A DNA stretch of 64,000 nucleotides from Buchnera aphidicola (Cinara curtihirsuta) (GTDB lineage Bacteria > Pseudomonadota > Gammaproteobacteria > Enterobacterales > Enterobacteriaceae): contig NZ_LR217700.1 of NCBI RefSeq assembly GCF_900698895.1, positions 186,001-250,000 on the forward strand. Reading direction: 5' to 3'. The notes under the pieces are model-generated. The model was not told where the DNA came from and did no database searches. It saw only the letters and a list, made by a program, of their open reading frames with translations. Positions 20,719 to 31,101 of this stretch are shown here, in pieces (the first letter of the stretch is position 1; each line of letters opens with the position of its first letter). The translations under genes and the position numbers were made by a program.

Positions 20719-22590
20719 TTATTTTATTTGATAATCATTCAAATAAAGAGACATTAGTTTATTAAATTCTAATGTATTTATTACATAAGAAATATTTCTA
20801 TAAAATACAAATATTTTATTAACAAGTTCTCTAGAAAACAATGTATATAAAGCATTTTTAAATATTTCTTTTTTTAACAAATTTATTTTTTCTTTTATAA
20901 GATTAATTAATGAATTTGAATCTTGTAACCATAAGACATTATAGTTTTTAACATTAGATAATTGAGCAGCTTTTTCAATAGCGGAATCAATATCACCAAT
21001 TTGGTCTATTAATCCTATTTTTTTTGCATCCTTTCCTAACCAAACACGCCCTTGTGCAATTTTATGAATTTCTTTTATCGTTTTGTTTCTTGATTGAGCT
21101 ACGATTTCAATGAATTTTTTATATCCACAAGAAAGTTCTAAATTGATTTTTTTCTTATTTTGACTAGAAAGATCATTAAATATATTATAACTACTATTGT
21201 ATTTAGTACTAATTGTTTGGTTTGTTATCCCTATAGCTGATAATACTTTTTCAAAAGTAGGTACAATAGAAAAAATACCTATAGATCCAGTTATTGTTGT
21301 GTTATGTGCAAAGATATAATCACCAGCTGTAGCAATCCAATAACCTCCTGAAGCACTAGTTTCTCCCATAGAAATTACGAGCGGTTTTTTATATTTACGT
21401 AATTTAATTAATTTTTTTCTTATTATTTCTGAAACTTCAACATTACCTCCCGGGCTATTAATTCTTAATACAACTGCTTTAATATTATTATTGTGTTCTG
21501 CTATATGTATTTGTTCTATAATACTTTTAACGTCCATAGATGAAGATGAACTAGAATTATTTTCAATAACTCCATTTGCTAATATAACTGCAATTTTATT
21601 AGAATTTGGGGATATATTTTTTTTATTAATTTTATAATCATCAATTTCAATTGCTTCATAAGTAGGATTTTTTTCTTTCTTATAAAAAATATCAAGTAAG
21701 TATTTATTAATATTATTACTATCTACAATATAATCTACTAAATTGTTTTTTAATGCATATTTTGCATAATTATTGTTATGATGTTTTAAATATTTAATTA
21801 TATAATCAGGGTTAGGATATATTTGATTAATTAAAATTTTTCTATTATCGGCTATTTCTTGTAAAAATTTTTCCCATTTATATTTTATTAACTCTTGATC
21901 TATTTTTTTATTTTCTTTTGATGGAGAATTTCTTAAAAAAGGTTCAACGGCTGATTTATATTTTCCTATTCTAAAAATATGCATATTAATATTGTTTAAA
22001 TCTAAAAATTTTTTTAAATATAATTTATTAGTAGTAATTCCGTTTATCTGAATATTTCCATTTTTTGATAAAAAAATTTTATTTGAAAAACTTGCTAAAT
22101 AATATGCACTTTGTGAAAAACTATTACCTATAGTAACAACAGGTTTTTTGGATTTTTTAAATTCATTTATTTTTTTTCCCATATATTTTAAAACAACTTG
22201 ATTAGCAGAAAAATCATTTTCTATTCTCAACATTAATCCAATAATATTTGGATCATTTTTAGCTTGTGTAATTTTTTCAGTAATTTCAAAAACAGAAGTA
22301 ACTTTTTCTTTTTTTATTTTTTGATTCCAAAAAGAGTAACTGTTTTTTTTTGTTAAAGAATCTAAATCTGTTGTTTCTTCTATTCGATTATTTAAACTCA
22401 TAATTAATAATTTTGGTTTTATTTCCGTTGGTACTGGAGTATAAGTATTTTTTTTAAAATTAAAAGATACCCAAAATATAAAACCAATTATTAGTAATAA
22501 TATTGCGTGTGAAAATATTTCTTTTATTATATTTAATATCTTATTTATACATTTAAATACTTGCATTATAAATTTTAAAATTTTATTCAT
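20719..22590 (-). CDS. sppA: SppA, signal peptide peptidase (S49)
   Basis: SppA is an inner-membrane serine protease that degrades cleaved signal peptides. An N-terminal anchor (SHAILLLIIGFIFWVSF, about residues 27-43) is followed by two tandem S49 domains. The catalytic Lys is in IGKYKSAVEPF near residue 208 and the nucleophile Ser is in ETSASGGYW near residue 410. The 623 residues match E. coli SppA (618) and exclude the shorter SohB. The substrate supply depends on LepB, whose gene here is frameshifted. Confidence 0.95.
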   Translation of the reverse strand: MNKILKFIMQVFKCINKILNIIKEIFSHAILLLIIGFIFWVSFNFKKNTYTPVPTEIKPKLLIMSLNNRIEETTDLDSLTKKNSYSFWNQKIKKEKVTSVFEITEKITQAKNDPNIIGLMLRIENDFSANQVVLKYMGKKINEFKKSKKPVVTIGNSFSQSAYYLASFSNKIFLSKNGNIQINGITTNKLYLKKFLDLNNINMHIFRIGKYKSAVEPFLRNSPSKENKKIDQELIKYKWEKFLQEIADNRKILINQIYPNPDYIIKYLKHHNNNYAKYALKNNLVDYIVDSNNINKYLLDIFYKKEKNPTYEAIEIDDYKINKKNISPNSNKIAVILANGVIENNSSSSSSMDVKSIIEQIHIAEHNNNIKAVVLRINSPGGNVEVSEIIRKKLIKLRKYKKPLVISMGETSASGGYWIATAGDYIFAHNTTITGSIGIFSIVPTFEKVLSAIGITNQTISTKYNSSYNIFNDLSSQNKKKINLELSCGYKKFIEIVAQSRNKTIKEIHKIAQGRVWLGKDAKKIGLIDQIGDIDSAIEKAAQLSNVKNYNVLWLQDSNSLINLIKEKINLLKKEIFKNALYTLFSRELVNKIFVFYRNISYVINTLEFNKLMSLYLNDYQIK

Positions 22591-22930
22591 ATTATCAATG
22601 AACCCTGTTAATTATATTATATTTTTAAAAAATTAAATAATAATAAAAATCATTATAAAAATTAAATATTTTTTAAAAATTTATTTATAAACAAAAATTA
22701 TAAATTTTTTAATAAAAATTTAAATAAATATTTAGCATAAATTAAATCATATACAAAATTAATTATAAAAAAATATTTTTATATAATATGTTTATTAAAT
22801 TACTCTCTATATTAAATAATATATATTTTTTATTTTTTTAAACTTTATAAATAATTTTATGAAAAGTAATTATTCTTTTTAACTTAATTTAAATTTAATA
22901 TAAAGATATAATGTTTAATTATATTTAATA
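22591..22930. other. Gene-free spacer upstream of sppA
   Basis: These 340 bases between sppA and yciA (both on the reverse strand) are almost pure A and T. I see no open frame, RNA gene or convincing promoter. Confidence 0.5.
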
Positions 22931-23419
22931 TTATAAATTATTAAGTGTTGGTAATACTCTAGATTCATCATATTTATTTATGGCAACATAAACAAAGACA
23001 GCAGAATTTGTACAATACAATATATTATGAGAAAAAGGATTTATTCTTTTAACCCAAATTTCTGTTCTAATAGTTATAGAAGTATTACCTATTTTAATAC
23101 AGCTAGCATAACAATTTACTATATCTCCAGATAATACTGGTTTTAAAAAATTTATATATTTTACATATACAGTAGAAACCTTTCCTCTAGAAATTTCTTT
23201 AGCTAAAATACCACCCCCTATATCCATTTGAGACATGATCCATCCTCCAAAAATGGTTCCATTAACATTTTTATGAGAAGGCATAGCAATTGTTTTTAAC
23301 ATTAAGTTTTTATTACAAACAATATTAACATCTTTATAAGAAGGCATAGTAATTGTTTTTAACATTAAGTTTTTGTCATAGATAATATTAACATTTTTAT
23401 TTTTTAACATTTTACTCAC
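22931..23419 (-). CDS. yciA: YciA acyl-CoA thioesterase with duplicated N-terminus
   Basis: YciA is a hot-dog-fold acyl-CoA thioesterase. The core matches E. coli: LMLKTIAMPS, NGTIFGGWIMSQMDIGGGILAKE and the INFLKPVLSGDIVNCYA strand. The protein has 162 residues against 132 in E. coli. Most of the excess comes from a repeat: residues 10-30 and 31-51 are near copies (each with KNLMLKTI.MPS). Only the second copy is positioned as in E. coli. The yciB gene that separates yciA and yciC in E. coli is missing. Confidence 0.93.
   Translation of the reverse strand: MSKMLKNKNVNIIYDKNLMLKTITMPSYKDVNIVCNKNLMLKTIAMPSHKNVNGTIFGGWIMSQMDIGGGILAKEISRGKVSTVYVKYINFLKPVLSGDIVNCYASCIKIGNTSITIRTEIWVKRINPFSHNILYCTNSAVFVYVAINKYDESRVLPTLNNL
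23261..23398. repeat. 63-bp tandem duplication inside yciA
   Basis: Unit 1 is 23261-23323 and unit 2 is 23324-23386; about 12 bases of a third copy follow from 23387. The two full units differ at about 8 of 63 positions. As 63 is a multiple of three the reading frame is kept, adding 21 residues. Confidence 0.9.
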
Positions 23420-23631
23420 TAAATAAGATTTAGAAATTTTTTTTTAAAAAAAATTTTATAAAAATTATATTTTTTTAATTATATAAATTTTTAAATTTAA
23501 TTAAATATATATTTAAAATTAATTTATTTAATATTTTTAAAATTATTCAAATATTATATTTTAAAAAGTTAATAATAATAATTATTTTTTATATAAAGTA
23601 TATTAATAATTATTAAAATATTAAAAAATAA

Positions 23632-24387
23632 TTAATTAATAACATTTCTAACTTTAGAATAAATATAAAATCTAAATAAATATATTGTTATATAAGAAAA
23701 ATATATATTTATAAAAAAATTTAATAAAAAAATATTTACATACATTGGAAAAATAAAAAATAATTTAAAAAATATTAGAATCAACTTTTTAAATATTAAA
23801 TTTAATAAAATAATCGGTATAATTATATATATATCATAAAAAAGTATTTTCATACTATATCTTAATGAATAAAAGATATTTTTTTTTTCTATTAAAAATA
23901 TAATAAGAGATAAAAATGATAAAAGAGATATTAATATTTTAGGTACTATAGAAATATTAAATTTTGTTTCTATTAATAAAAATTGTAAATATAAAAGAGG
24001 TATACATAAAAAAAAAGATTGAAATATTCTTATTATTGTATAATAAATGTTTTTTAAAATTGAAGATGAAACAAAATGTATTAAATATAATATAGAAATA
24101 AATAAAAAAAAATTACTAATAGTTAAACAAAGTATTTTTATAAATTTTATATAAAAAATAATTTTTTTTTGATTAATATTCATATTATTAATTATATTTA
24201 ATAAAGATTCTTTCTTAAAAAAATAACTTTTATATAAAATAGATAATTCAACCAGTTTAATACTAAAAATATTCTGTAAAATAATATTTATTAATGAACT
24301 TATAATAGAATATACAAATATATTTATTATATTTTTATAAAAAAATTTATATGCATCATACGTTATAATATATATATTCAATAACAT
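23632..24387 (-). CDS. yciC: YciC family inner membrane protein
   Basis: This is a very hydrophobic protein with about six membrane segments, poorly conserved in sequence. I assign it to YciC by position (yciA-yciC-trpA order as in E. coli), length (251 residues against 247), and the C-terminal pattern IYLFRFYIYSK, which matches YLFRLYMLIR in E. coli. Its function is unknown. The start is ATG 24387, because AGGAGG (plus strand 24392-24397) lies 4 bases before it; a longer frame to 24423 begins upstream of that site. Confidence 0.72.
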   Translation of the reverse strand: MLLNIYIITYDAYKFFYKNIINIFVYSIISSLINIILQNIFSIKLVELSILYKSYFFKKESLLNIINNMNINQKKIIFYIKFIKILCLTISNFFLFISILYLIHFVSSSILKNIYYTIIRIFQSFFLCIPLLYLQFLLIETKFNISIVPKILISLLSFLSLIIFLIEKKNIFYSLRYSMKILFYDIYIIIPIILLNLIFKKLILIFFKLFFIFPMYVNIFLLNFFINIYFSYITIYLFRFYIYSKVRNVIN

Positions 24388-24509
24388 ATATCCTCCTGTA
24401 AAAAACAAACAATGTATGTACATATTAAAAAATAATATTCTTAAGTATTAATTATAATAAGACTATTTATTTTATACTAAGTATTTTATCGTTTTATTTT
24501 TTTTTAAAC

Positions 24510-25322
24510 CTAATATTTTGTTTCTATTTTAAATTTTTGTACTAATTTAGCTATTTTTGTAAACATTTTTTTTTTATTAGACAAATTATTTTCTATTATT
24601 TTAACAATACATGAACCACATATAATACCTTGTACACCACTTTTTATAATATTTTTAATTTGACTAACTTTATAAATTCCAAATCCTTGTATAATTGGAG
24701 AAGATTTATATTTTTTCAATTTTTTTATTATATTTATTAATAATTTTTGTGAATGCACTTGTTGCATTCCTGTAATGCCAGGTCTAGATAAAAGATATAT
24801 ATAACTTTTACTTAAAATAGTAATTTTTTTAAGAAAATTTTTTTTTGCATCAGAAGGACAAATAAATACTGATGATATATTATTTTCATTTGCTATTTTA
24901 CGAAATATATATGATTCCTCTACTGGAAGATCAGCAATTAAAACAGAATCAATTTTATTTGAGTGACATAATGAATAAAAAACTGGTAACTTTTTATAAA
25001 AAACAATATTAGCATATGTTAATAATCCAATTGGGATATTAAAATGTTTTTTTCTTATCTGATATATAATATCAAAACATTTTTCAATTGTTATATTATT
25101 ATTTAATGCTCTTATATGTGAATTTTGTATGATTATTCCATCAGCTATAGGATCTGAAAATGGAATTCCTAATTCTAATGCATCAGCACCATTATCAATT
25201 AAAATATCAATAATTTCTAAAGAAATATTTATTGAAGGATCTCCTAATACTACAAACGGAATAAAACAACATTCTTTTTTATAAGACAAATTTTTAAATA
25301 AAGATTTATATCTTGATTTCAT
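24510..25322 (-). CDS. trpA: Tryptophan synthase alpha subunit
   Basis: TrpA splits indole-3-glycerol phosphate and passes indole to TrpB through a tunnel. The catalytic Glu is in DALELGIPFSDP and the catalytic Asp in IADG just after it (around residues 50-61). The phosphate site has GFGIYKVSQI and GIICGSCIV. The 270 residues compare with 268. It starts three bases after the trpB stop, the tightest junction of the operon. Confidence 0.97.
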   Translation of the reverse strand: MKSRYKSLFKNLSYKKECCFIPFVVLGDPSINISLEIIDILIDNGADALELGIPFSDPIADGIIIQNSHIRALNNNITIEKCFDIIYQIRKKHFNIPIGLLTYANIVFYKKLPVFYSLCHSNKIDSVLIADLPVEESYIFRKIANENNISSVFICPSDAKKNFLKKITILSKSYIYLLSRPGITGMQQVHSQKLLINIIKKLKKYKSSPIIQGFGIYKVSQIKNIIKSGVQGIICGSCIVKIIENNLSNKKKMFTKIAKLVQKFKIETKY

Positions 25323-25325
25323 TTT

Positions 25326-26510
25326 TTACTCATATTTATTTATTTTATTATTAATAGTATCAAGATCTTTATCACCCCGACCAGATAAATTAACAACAAT
25401 TGTTTGTTTTTTATTAGGATTTTTATTCATTAATTTTAATGCATATGCAATAGCATGTGATGATTCTAAAGCAGGAATAATTCCTTCTAATTTTGATAAT
25501 TTTAAAAAAGCATCTACTGCTTCTTTATCAGTAATAGATTTATATTGAACTCTTTTTGTATAATTTAACCACGCGTGTTCAGGTCCTACAGAAGGAAAAT
25601 CTAAACCAGCTGAAATTGACCAAGACTTTTTAATTTGTCCATCATTATTTTGCATAAGATATGATTTCATTCCAAAATAAATTCCTAATTTTCCAGAATA
25701 TATAGGAGAACCATGTTTACCAGTATCTAAACCTAAGCCAGCGGGTTCTATTCCAATTAATTTTACACTTTTATCATTAAAAAATGAAGAAAATATACCA
25801 ATAGCATTGGAACCTCCTCCTACACAGGCAATAATAAAATTAGGTAAATTTTTCTTTTTTAATAAGAAATATTTTTTTGTTTCTTGTCCAATTATTTTTT
25901 GATATTCTTTAACAATAGTAGGATATGGGTGAGGTCCAGCTGATGTGCCAATCATATAGTGAGAATCAGAATAACTATTTGACCAATCTCTCATTGCAGC
26001 ATTACAAGCATCTTTAAGAGTTGCTGATCCTGATGATACTGAAATAACTTCAGCTCCTAGTAACTTCATTCTCAATACATTTTGTGATTGTCGCTGAATA
26101 TCCTTTTCTCCCATATATATTCGACATTTTAAATTTAACAAAGAACAAGCTATAGCAGAAGCAACTCCATGTTGACCAGCTCCAGTTTCTGCAATAACAT
26201 TTTTTTTTTTCATTCTTTTAACTAATAGCGCTTGTCCTAATACTTGATTTGTTTTATGAGCTCCTCCGTGTAATAAATCTTCTCTTTTTAAATAAATTTT
26301 AGTATTTGTATTTTTTGTAATATTTTTACACAAAGTTAATGGAGTAGGTCTTCCTGCATAAGATTTTAATAAATGATTTAATTTTTTTTTAAATTTTTTA
26401 TCTTTTTTTGATTCAACAAACACTTTTTCTAATTCATTTAGCGCCGGAATTAAAATTTGAGGAACATACATTCCACCAAATTTTCCAAAATAAGGATTTA
26501 ATATAGTCAT
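25326..26510 (-). CDS. trpB: Tryptophan synthase beta subunit
   Basis: TrpB joins indole and serine in a pyridoxal-phosphate reaction. The PLP Lys is in [15 protein letters not shown] around residue 87 and the phosphate-binding loop is GGGSNAIG near residue 233. [10 protein letters not shown] and [10 protein letters not shown] are also conserved. The 394 residues compare with 397. trpC ends 28 bases upstream. Confidence 0.98.
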   Translation of the reverse strand: MTILNPYFGKFGGMYVPQILIPALNELEKVFVESKKDKKFKKKLNHLLKSYAGRPTPLTLCKNITKNTNTKIYLKREDLLHGGAHKTNQVLGQALLVKRMKKKNVIAETGAGQHGVASAIACSLLNLKCRIYMGEKDIQRQSQNVLRMKLLGAEVISVSSGSATLKDACNAAMRDWSNSYSDSHYMIGTSAGPHPYPTIVKEYQKIIGQETKKYFLLKKKNLPNFIIACVGGGSNAIGIFSSFFNDKSVKLIGIEPAGLGLDTGKHGSPIYSGKLGIYFGMKSYLMQNNDGQIKKSWSISAGLDFPSVGPEHAWLNYTKRVQYKSITDKEAVDAFLKLSKLEGIIPALESSHAIAYALKLMNKNPNKKQTIVVNLSGRGDKDLDTINNKINKYE

Positions 26511-26538
26511 TTTTTTAATTATTTAGTTAAATAAAATT

Positions 26539-27909
26539 TTATTTTTTAGGATAATATCTTAGTATTTTAAATACGGATTTAATTTTATTAGGATCTTTAA
26601 CTCCTGGTAATATTTCTAAACCAGAATTAAAATCTAATCCACAAAAACCTAATGTAGATGCTAAAAAACTATTTTTTAAGTTTAATCCGCCCGCTAACAT
26701 CATATTAGATACATTAAATTTTTTAATTAAAGTCCAATCAAATGTTTTTCCTGATCCTCCTTTTCTATTATCTAATAAATAACGATTAACATGAATAATA
26801 TTATTTATTACAGTATGTTTACTCACTGAAATAGATTTCCAAATACGTACATGCTTAGGTAATAATATTTTTAATTTTTGAATAAATTCCTGATTTTCCT
26901 CTCCGTGTAATTGAATTGCATATAAATTAAATTTATCAACTTTTATAAGAATATTTTTATACTGTTCATTATAAAAAACACCAACATATTTTAATAAAGA
27001 ATTTTTAATAATTTTTTTACATTTTTTATCATGAATATATCTAGGAGAGTGAGGAATAAAAATTAATCCTCCATATACACAACCAGATTGTTCTGCTAAT
27101 AGAGCATCTCTATTTTTTGTTAACCCGCAAATTTTATTATCACCATAAATTAATTTTCGAGTAGAAAATTCTAAATTTTTAGAACACATTAAATGTGTTC
27201 CTATTAAAAAACCATTTACTTTATTACATAAAGAACGAATATCTTTATAATTATTAATACCTGATTCACAAATAATAATTTTATTTTTAGGAATTAATGG
27301 TGCTAATGTTCTTGTATTATTTTTATCAATAGATAAAGTTTTCAAATTTCTATTATTTATTCCAATAACTGAAGCATTTAATAATAGAGCTCGTTTTAGT
27401 TCATTAAATGTATGTATCTCTGTTAAAACACCTAAATTCATATTTTTTGCAATATTTGATAATTTAATATAACTTGAATCATCTAAAATAGATAACATCA
27501 ATAAAATTGCATCTGCTTTATGGTAACGCGCATAATATATTTGATATGGATCAATAAAAAAATCTTTACATAGTAATGGTTTTTTTGTTTCATTACGAGC
27601 TTGTAATAAATATTTAAAATTACCATGAAAGAATTTTTCTTCTGTTATTATTGAAATAATATCAGCATATTTATTATATATTTTTACTATTTTTGAAATA
27701 TTAAAATTTTTTTTAATAATACCATTTAATGGTGATGCTTTTTTACATTCTAATATAAATGATGGATTATTTTTTTTTAATATTTTTTCAAAACAATTTC
27801 TTGATTTTTCAATTTTATTATAAAAAGAACTTAAAGGAAAATTATTTTTTTTATATTTAACCCAGTCATGTGTATTTTTTAATATTTTTGAAATAAAATT
27901 ATTATTCAT
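26539..27909 (-). CDS. trpC: TrpC(F), indole-glycerol-phosphate synthase / PRA isomerase
   Basis: This fused enzyme carries out two consecutive tryptophan steps. Residues 1 to about 255 form the synthase domain (FILECKKASPLNG with the Lys, CESGINNYKDI). The rest is the isomerase domain (ICGLTKNRDA with the catalytic Cys, MLAGGLNLKN, GLDFNSGLE). The 456 residues match the E. coli fusion (453). trpD ends 8 bases upstream. Confidence 0.97.
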   Translation of the reverse strand: MNNNFISKILKNTHDWVKYKKNNFPLSSFYNKIEKSRNCFEKILKKNNPSFILECKKASPLNGIIKKNFNISKIVKIYNKYADIISIITEEKFFHGNFKYLLQARNETKKPLLCKDFFIDPYQIYYARYHKADAILLMLSILDDSSYIKLSNIAKNMNLGVLTEIHTFNELKRALLLNASVIGINNRNLKTLSIDKNNTRTLAPLIPKNKIIICESGINNYKDIRSLCNKVNGFLIGTHLMCSKNLEFSTRKLIYGDNKICGLTKNRDALLAEQSGCVYGGLIFIPHSPRYIHDKKCKKIIKNSLLKYVGVFYNEQYKNILIKVDKFNLYAIQLHGEENQEFIQKLKILLPKHVRIWKSISVSKHTVINNIIHVNRYLLDNRKGGSGKTFDWTLIKKFNVSNMMLAGGLNLKNSFLASTLGFCGLDFNSGLEILPGVKDPNKIKSVFKILRYYPKK

Positions 27910-27917
27910 AATATGAT

Positions 27918-28961
27918 TTAATTAAACAATTTAGATAATTGAAGAACAAAATTATAAATTTTACCTGTATTAATAAAATTTAAAATATTTAATGTATTTT
28001 CAGATAAATTATCATATCCCAATGCTTTCATTAATAATGCTACATTAATTGCTACTGTTTTTACATATACAGGCTCTCCTTTTCCTTTAAATAATTTCAT
28101 AGTTTCTATATAATTTTCTACTTTATTTTTCTTTAAAATAAAATTTTTAGAATATTTTTTTAAACCAAAATCTTTTGGAGAAAGAATATATTTCATAATT
28201 TTTTTATTATTTATTTCTACTATATAAGTATCATCATATAACGTAGCTTCATCTATTCCTCCACTATTTACAATAATAACTTTTTTATATTGTAAATTAG
28301 ACAATATTTTTGCATACATAGACATTAAATCTTTTTTATATACACCTATTAATGCAAAATCAGGTTTAGAAGGATTTAATAAGGGTCCTAAAATATTAAA
28401 AATTGTTTTTGTTTTTAACAAACTACGAATTTTAGATATTTTTTTAAAACTTTTTACATAAAAATTAGCTAATAAAAAACAAATATTAAATTTATCTAAA
28501 CATTTTATAGATTTATCTGATGATATTTTTAAATTTATTTTTAATTTTTGTAATAAATTTGCAGATCCGGAATTACTAGATGAATTTATATTACACATTT
28601 TTACAATTTTTATACCATAACTTGCTGCAACAATCGCACTAACAGTAGATATATTAAAGCTATTTTTTTGATCTCCTCCAGTACCAACTATATCAGATAT
28701 CATATAATCAGGTTTTGGAAAATATTTCATATGTTGTATAACTGATTTTCTTGCACCTATAATTTCTTCATATGTTTCTGTTCGAGACGCCATAATAGCA
28801 AGTATAGCAGATATTTGCATACTATTAAGCTTTTCATTTAAAATATGATTAAATAGTATAAAACTTTCTTGTTTATTTAAATAAATTCCATTATATATTT
28901 TTTTTAGAATTTTTTTCATTTTATTTCTATATAAAATTATTTTATTATAACATGATAACAT
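27918..28961 (-). CDS. trpD: Anthranilate phosphoribosyltransferase
   Basis: TrpD joins anthranilate to PRPP. The PRPP site has GTGGDQKNSFNIST near residue 95. SNSGSANLL and ILGPLLNPS are family landmarks. Unlike in E. coli it is not fused to a TrpG domain. The frame opens at ATG 28961, but ATG 28919 (MKKILKKIYNG) aligns with the E. coli domain start; neither has a strong ribosome site. It is the first gene of trpDCBA here; trpE and trpG are not in the window. Confidence 0.95.
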   Translation of the reverse strand: MLSCYNKIILYRNKMKKILKKIYNGIYLNKQESFILFNHILNEKLNSMQISAILAIMASRTETYEEIIGARKSVIQHMKYFPKPDYMISDIVGTGGDQKNSFNISTVSAIVAASYGIKIVKMCNINSSSNSGSANLLQKLKINLKISSDKSIKCLDKFNICFLLANFYVKSFKKISKIRSLLKTKTIFNILGPLLNPSKPDFALIGVYKKDLMSMYAKILSNLQYKKVIIVNSGGIDEATLYDDTYIVEINNKKIMKYILSPKDFGLKKYSKNFILKKNKVENYIETMKLFKGKGEPVYVKTVAINVALLMKALGYDNLSENTLNILNFINTGKIYNFVLQLSKLFN

Positions 28962-29363
28962 AAAAATTATTTTTAATAATAATTGAGATACAAAATATAC
29001 TATATAATATGTATTTTATATATATAAATAAATACTTAATATAAATTTATTAAAAATAATTTTTATATTAATAAAATTTGTATTTTTAAAAATATTAATA
29101 TTATCAAAAATATAATATATTTTTATTTAAAAAATTTTTAATAATTTTATTTATAAAAATTATTAATATGATAATTAAAAATTATTTATTTTAATAAATA
29201 TAAATATTATTTATTATATTTATAATAATAACATTTTTTTTATAAAAAAAATATTTATATAAATAAAAACTATTTATATATAATAAAATATAGATTTATA
29301 AATTCCTTTTTTTAAATAATTAATTATATATTTAATATTATAAATATATATTTGGAAAATGAT
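28962..29363. other. Gene-free divergent region trpD/rluB
   Basis: About 400 bases separate the divergent trpD and rluB. No trpEG remnant, leader peptide with tandem Trp codons, or attenuator hairpin is visible, so the operon seems to have lost the enterobacterial leader control. No promoter stands out from the AT background. Confidence 0.5.
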
Positions 29364-30095
29364 ATGAAAGAAAAAATTCAAAAAATATTATCTAATTCTG
29401 GATTAGGTTCACGCCGTAATATTGAAAAAAAAATATGTAATAAACTTATTAGAGTAAATGGAAAAATTGTATTATTAGGAGAACGTTTTGTAAAAAAAGA
29501 TATTCAATATATTTTGTTAAAAAACAAAAAAATTATTTTAAAAAAAGATATAATAAAAATTATTATTTATAATAAACCAATAGGAGAAATATGTACTAAT
29601 AAAGATCCATATAAAAGAATTACTGTTTTTAATAAATTACCTAAATTATATTATTCTAAATGGATAAATGTAGGAAGATTAGATATTAATACATCAGGTC
29701 TATTATTATTTACAAATTATGGTGAGTTAGCATATAGATTAATGCATCCTAGTTATAAAATTAAACGAGAATATCTAGTTAGAATTTTTGGAAAAGTATC
29801 AAAAAAAAAGATTTTTATTTTAAAAAAAGGAATCAAAATAGGTAATTCTATTTCAAAATTTTACGAAATTATTAATTTAAATTATAAAAAAAAAAATCAA
29901 TGGTTTAAAGTATCATTACTACAAGGAAAAAACAAAGAAGTACGTTTACTATGGTCATCTGTTGGTATAAAAGTTAATCGACTAATCCGTATTCGGTATG
30001 GTAAAATAATATTACCTAAAAAATTGAAATCTGGATGTTTTTTAGAATTAAATTCCAATGATATAAAAAAAATTTTTAATTCAGTAAATTTATAA
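29364..30095 (+). CDS. rluB: RluB, 23S rRNA pseudouridine synthase
   Basis: RluB makes pseudouridine 2605 in 23S rRNA. An N-terminal S4 domain (MKEKIQKILSNSGLGSRRNIE) precedes the RsuA-family catalytic domain, with the active-site Asp in GRLDINTSGLLLFTNYG. GKNKEVRLLW lies near the end. I use ATG 29364, which aligns with E. coli and follows GGA by 7 bases; the frame also opens at TTG 29352. The 243 residues compare with 291, the C-terminal tail being shorter. In E. coli it also lies near trp. Confidence 0.93.
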   Translation: MKEKIQKILSNSGLGSRRNIEKKICNKLIRVNGKIVLLGERFVKKDIQYILLKNKKIILKKDIIKIIIYNKPIGEICTNKDPYKRITVFNKLPKLYYSKWINVGRLDINTSGLLLFTNYGELAYRLMHPSYKIKREYLVRIFGKVSKKKIFILKKGIKIGNSISKFYEIINLNYKKKNQWFKVSLLQGKNKEVRLLWSSVGIKVNRLIRIRYGKIILPKKLKSGCFLELNSNDIKKIFNSVNL

Positions 30096-30285
30096 TATAT
30101 AAAATATATCTACATATGATAGAACAAAAATGATGTTTAATAAATTTTTTATTATAATAATTATTTAAATTTTTTGTATAATTTTTTATATATTTATTTT
30201 TATTTAAAATAATTAAAGATTATAAATAATATTTTTAATTTTTAAATATACTAAAATATATATTTATATAATATAAATATATTAA

Positions 30286-31101
30286 TTATTTACTAATTTT
30301 TTTTAAATATTCATCACTTAATGTTCGTGTTTTTTTTAAAATATATCTTAAAATATTAGCTTGACCAACTAATAGTAATTTACTAGCAATATAATCATGA
30401 CCGCCAACAAAATCAGTTATTAATGCTCCTGATTCTCTAATATGTAGTTCTCCAAAAATAATATGTAAATATTTTTCATTAAATCCAATATAAATATTAA
30501 TTTTTCCAGAAGATAGATATGCTAAATCTAAAATAGAACATCCTGTTTTTCTTAAAGATATTTGTTCTTTTAAAAGATATTGAATTAATATCATATATAG
30601 ATACATATTATTTTTATTTATTTCTTGAAAGTAAAGCGCAGCAATTTTATTATGTAAACTATTATTATATTCACAACATCTTGTTCTAATACCATTTAAC
30701 TGCGCCCCCTGACCTTTAACAGCTGTAAATAAATCATTTTTAATAGGGTCGTAAATTACTGATATATAAGGTTGGTTTTTTTCTTTAATAAGTATTGATA
30801 AACAAAAATGAGGTATTTTTTTAATAAAATTTGTTGTTCCATTTAAAGGATTAATTAACCACTGGATGGTATTTAAAATAATTATTTTTTTAGAATATAC
30901 ATTAATAATAGTATGTTCAGGATATGATTGATATATAATAGAATATATAGTAGAAAAAATTTTTTCTTTTATTTTTTTTATATAATATAAATTTTTTTTT
31001 TTTTCAGAATTATAAGCTATATCTTTTGAGTCATAATTCTGAGTAATAATTTTTCCGCCAATTCGAATTGCTCTAATTGCAATATTTAATATTGGATTCA
31101 T
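30286..31101 (-). CDS. suhB: SuhB, inositol-phosphatase fold with lost active site
   Basis: SuhB belongs to the inositol monophosphatase family; in E. coli it also acts with boxA and Nus factors in rRNA antitermination and ribosome assembly. The sequence aligns with E. coli throughout (MNPILNIAIRAIR, GQGAQLNG, GSGK-type turns, DFVGGHDY), with 271 residues against 267. All the metal-binding acids are changed: the Glu pair of TEES is VY (68-69), Asp84 and Asp87 of IDPLDG are Asn84 and Asn87 (INPLNG), and the Asp of PWDFAAGE is His213. The VD of the first substrate region is IK. It cannot be a normal phosphatase. Retention with an intact fold fits the RNA role. Confidence 0.92.
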   Translation of the reverse strand: MNPILNIAIRAIRIGGKIITQNYDSKDIAYNSEKKKNLYYIKKIKEKIFSTIYSIIYQSYPEHTIINVYSKKIIILNTIQWLINPLNGTTNFIKKIPHFCLSILIKEKNQPYISVIYDPIKNDLFTAVKGQGAQLNGIRTRCCEYNNSLHNKIAALYFQEINKNNMYLYMILIQYLLKEQISLRKTGCSILDLAYLSSGKINIYIGFNEKYLHIIFGELHIRESGALITDFVGGHDYIASKLLLVGQANILRYILKKTRTLSDEYLKKISK

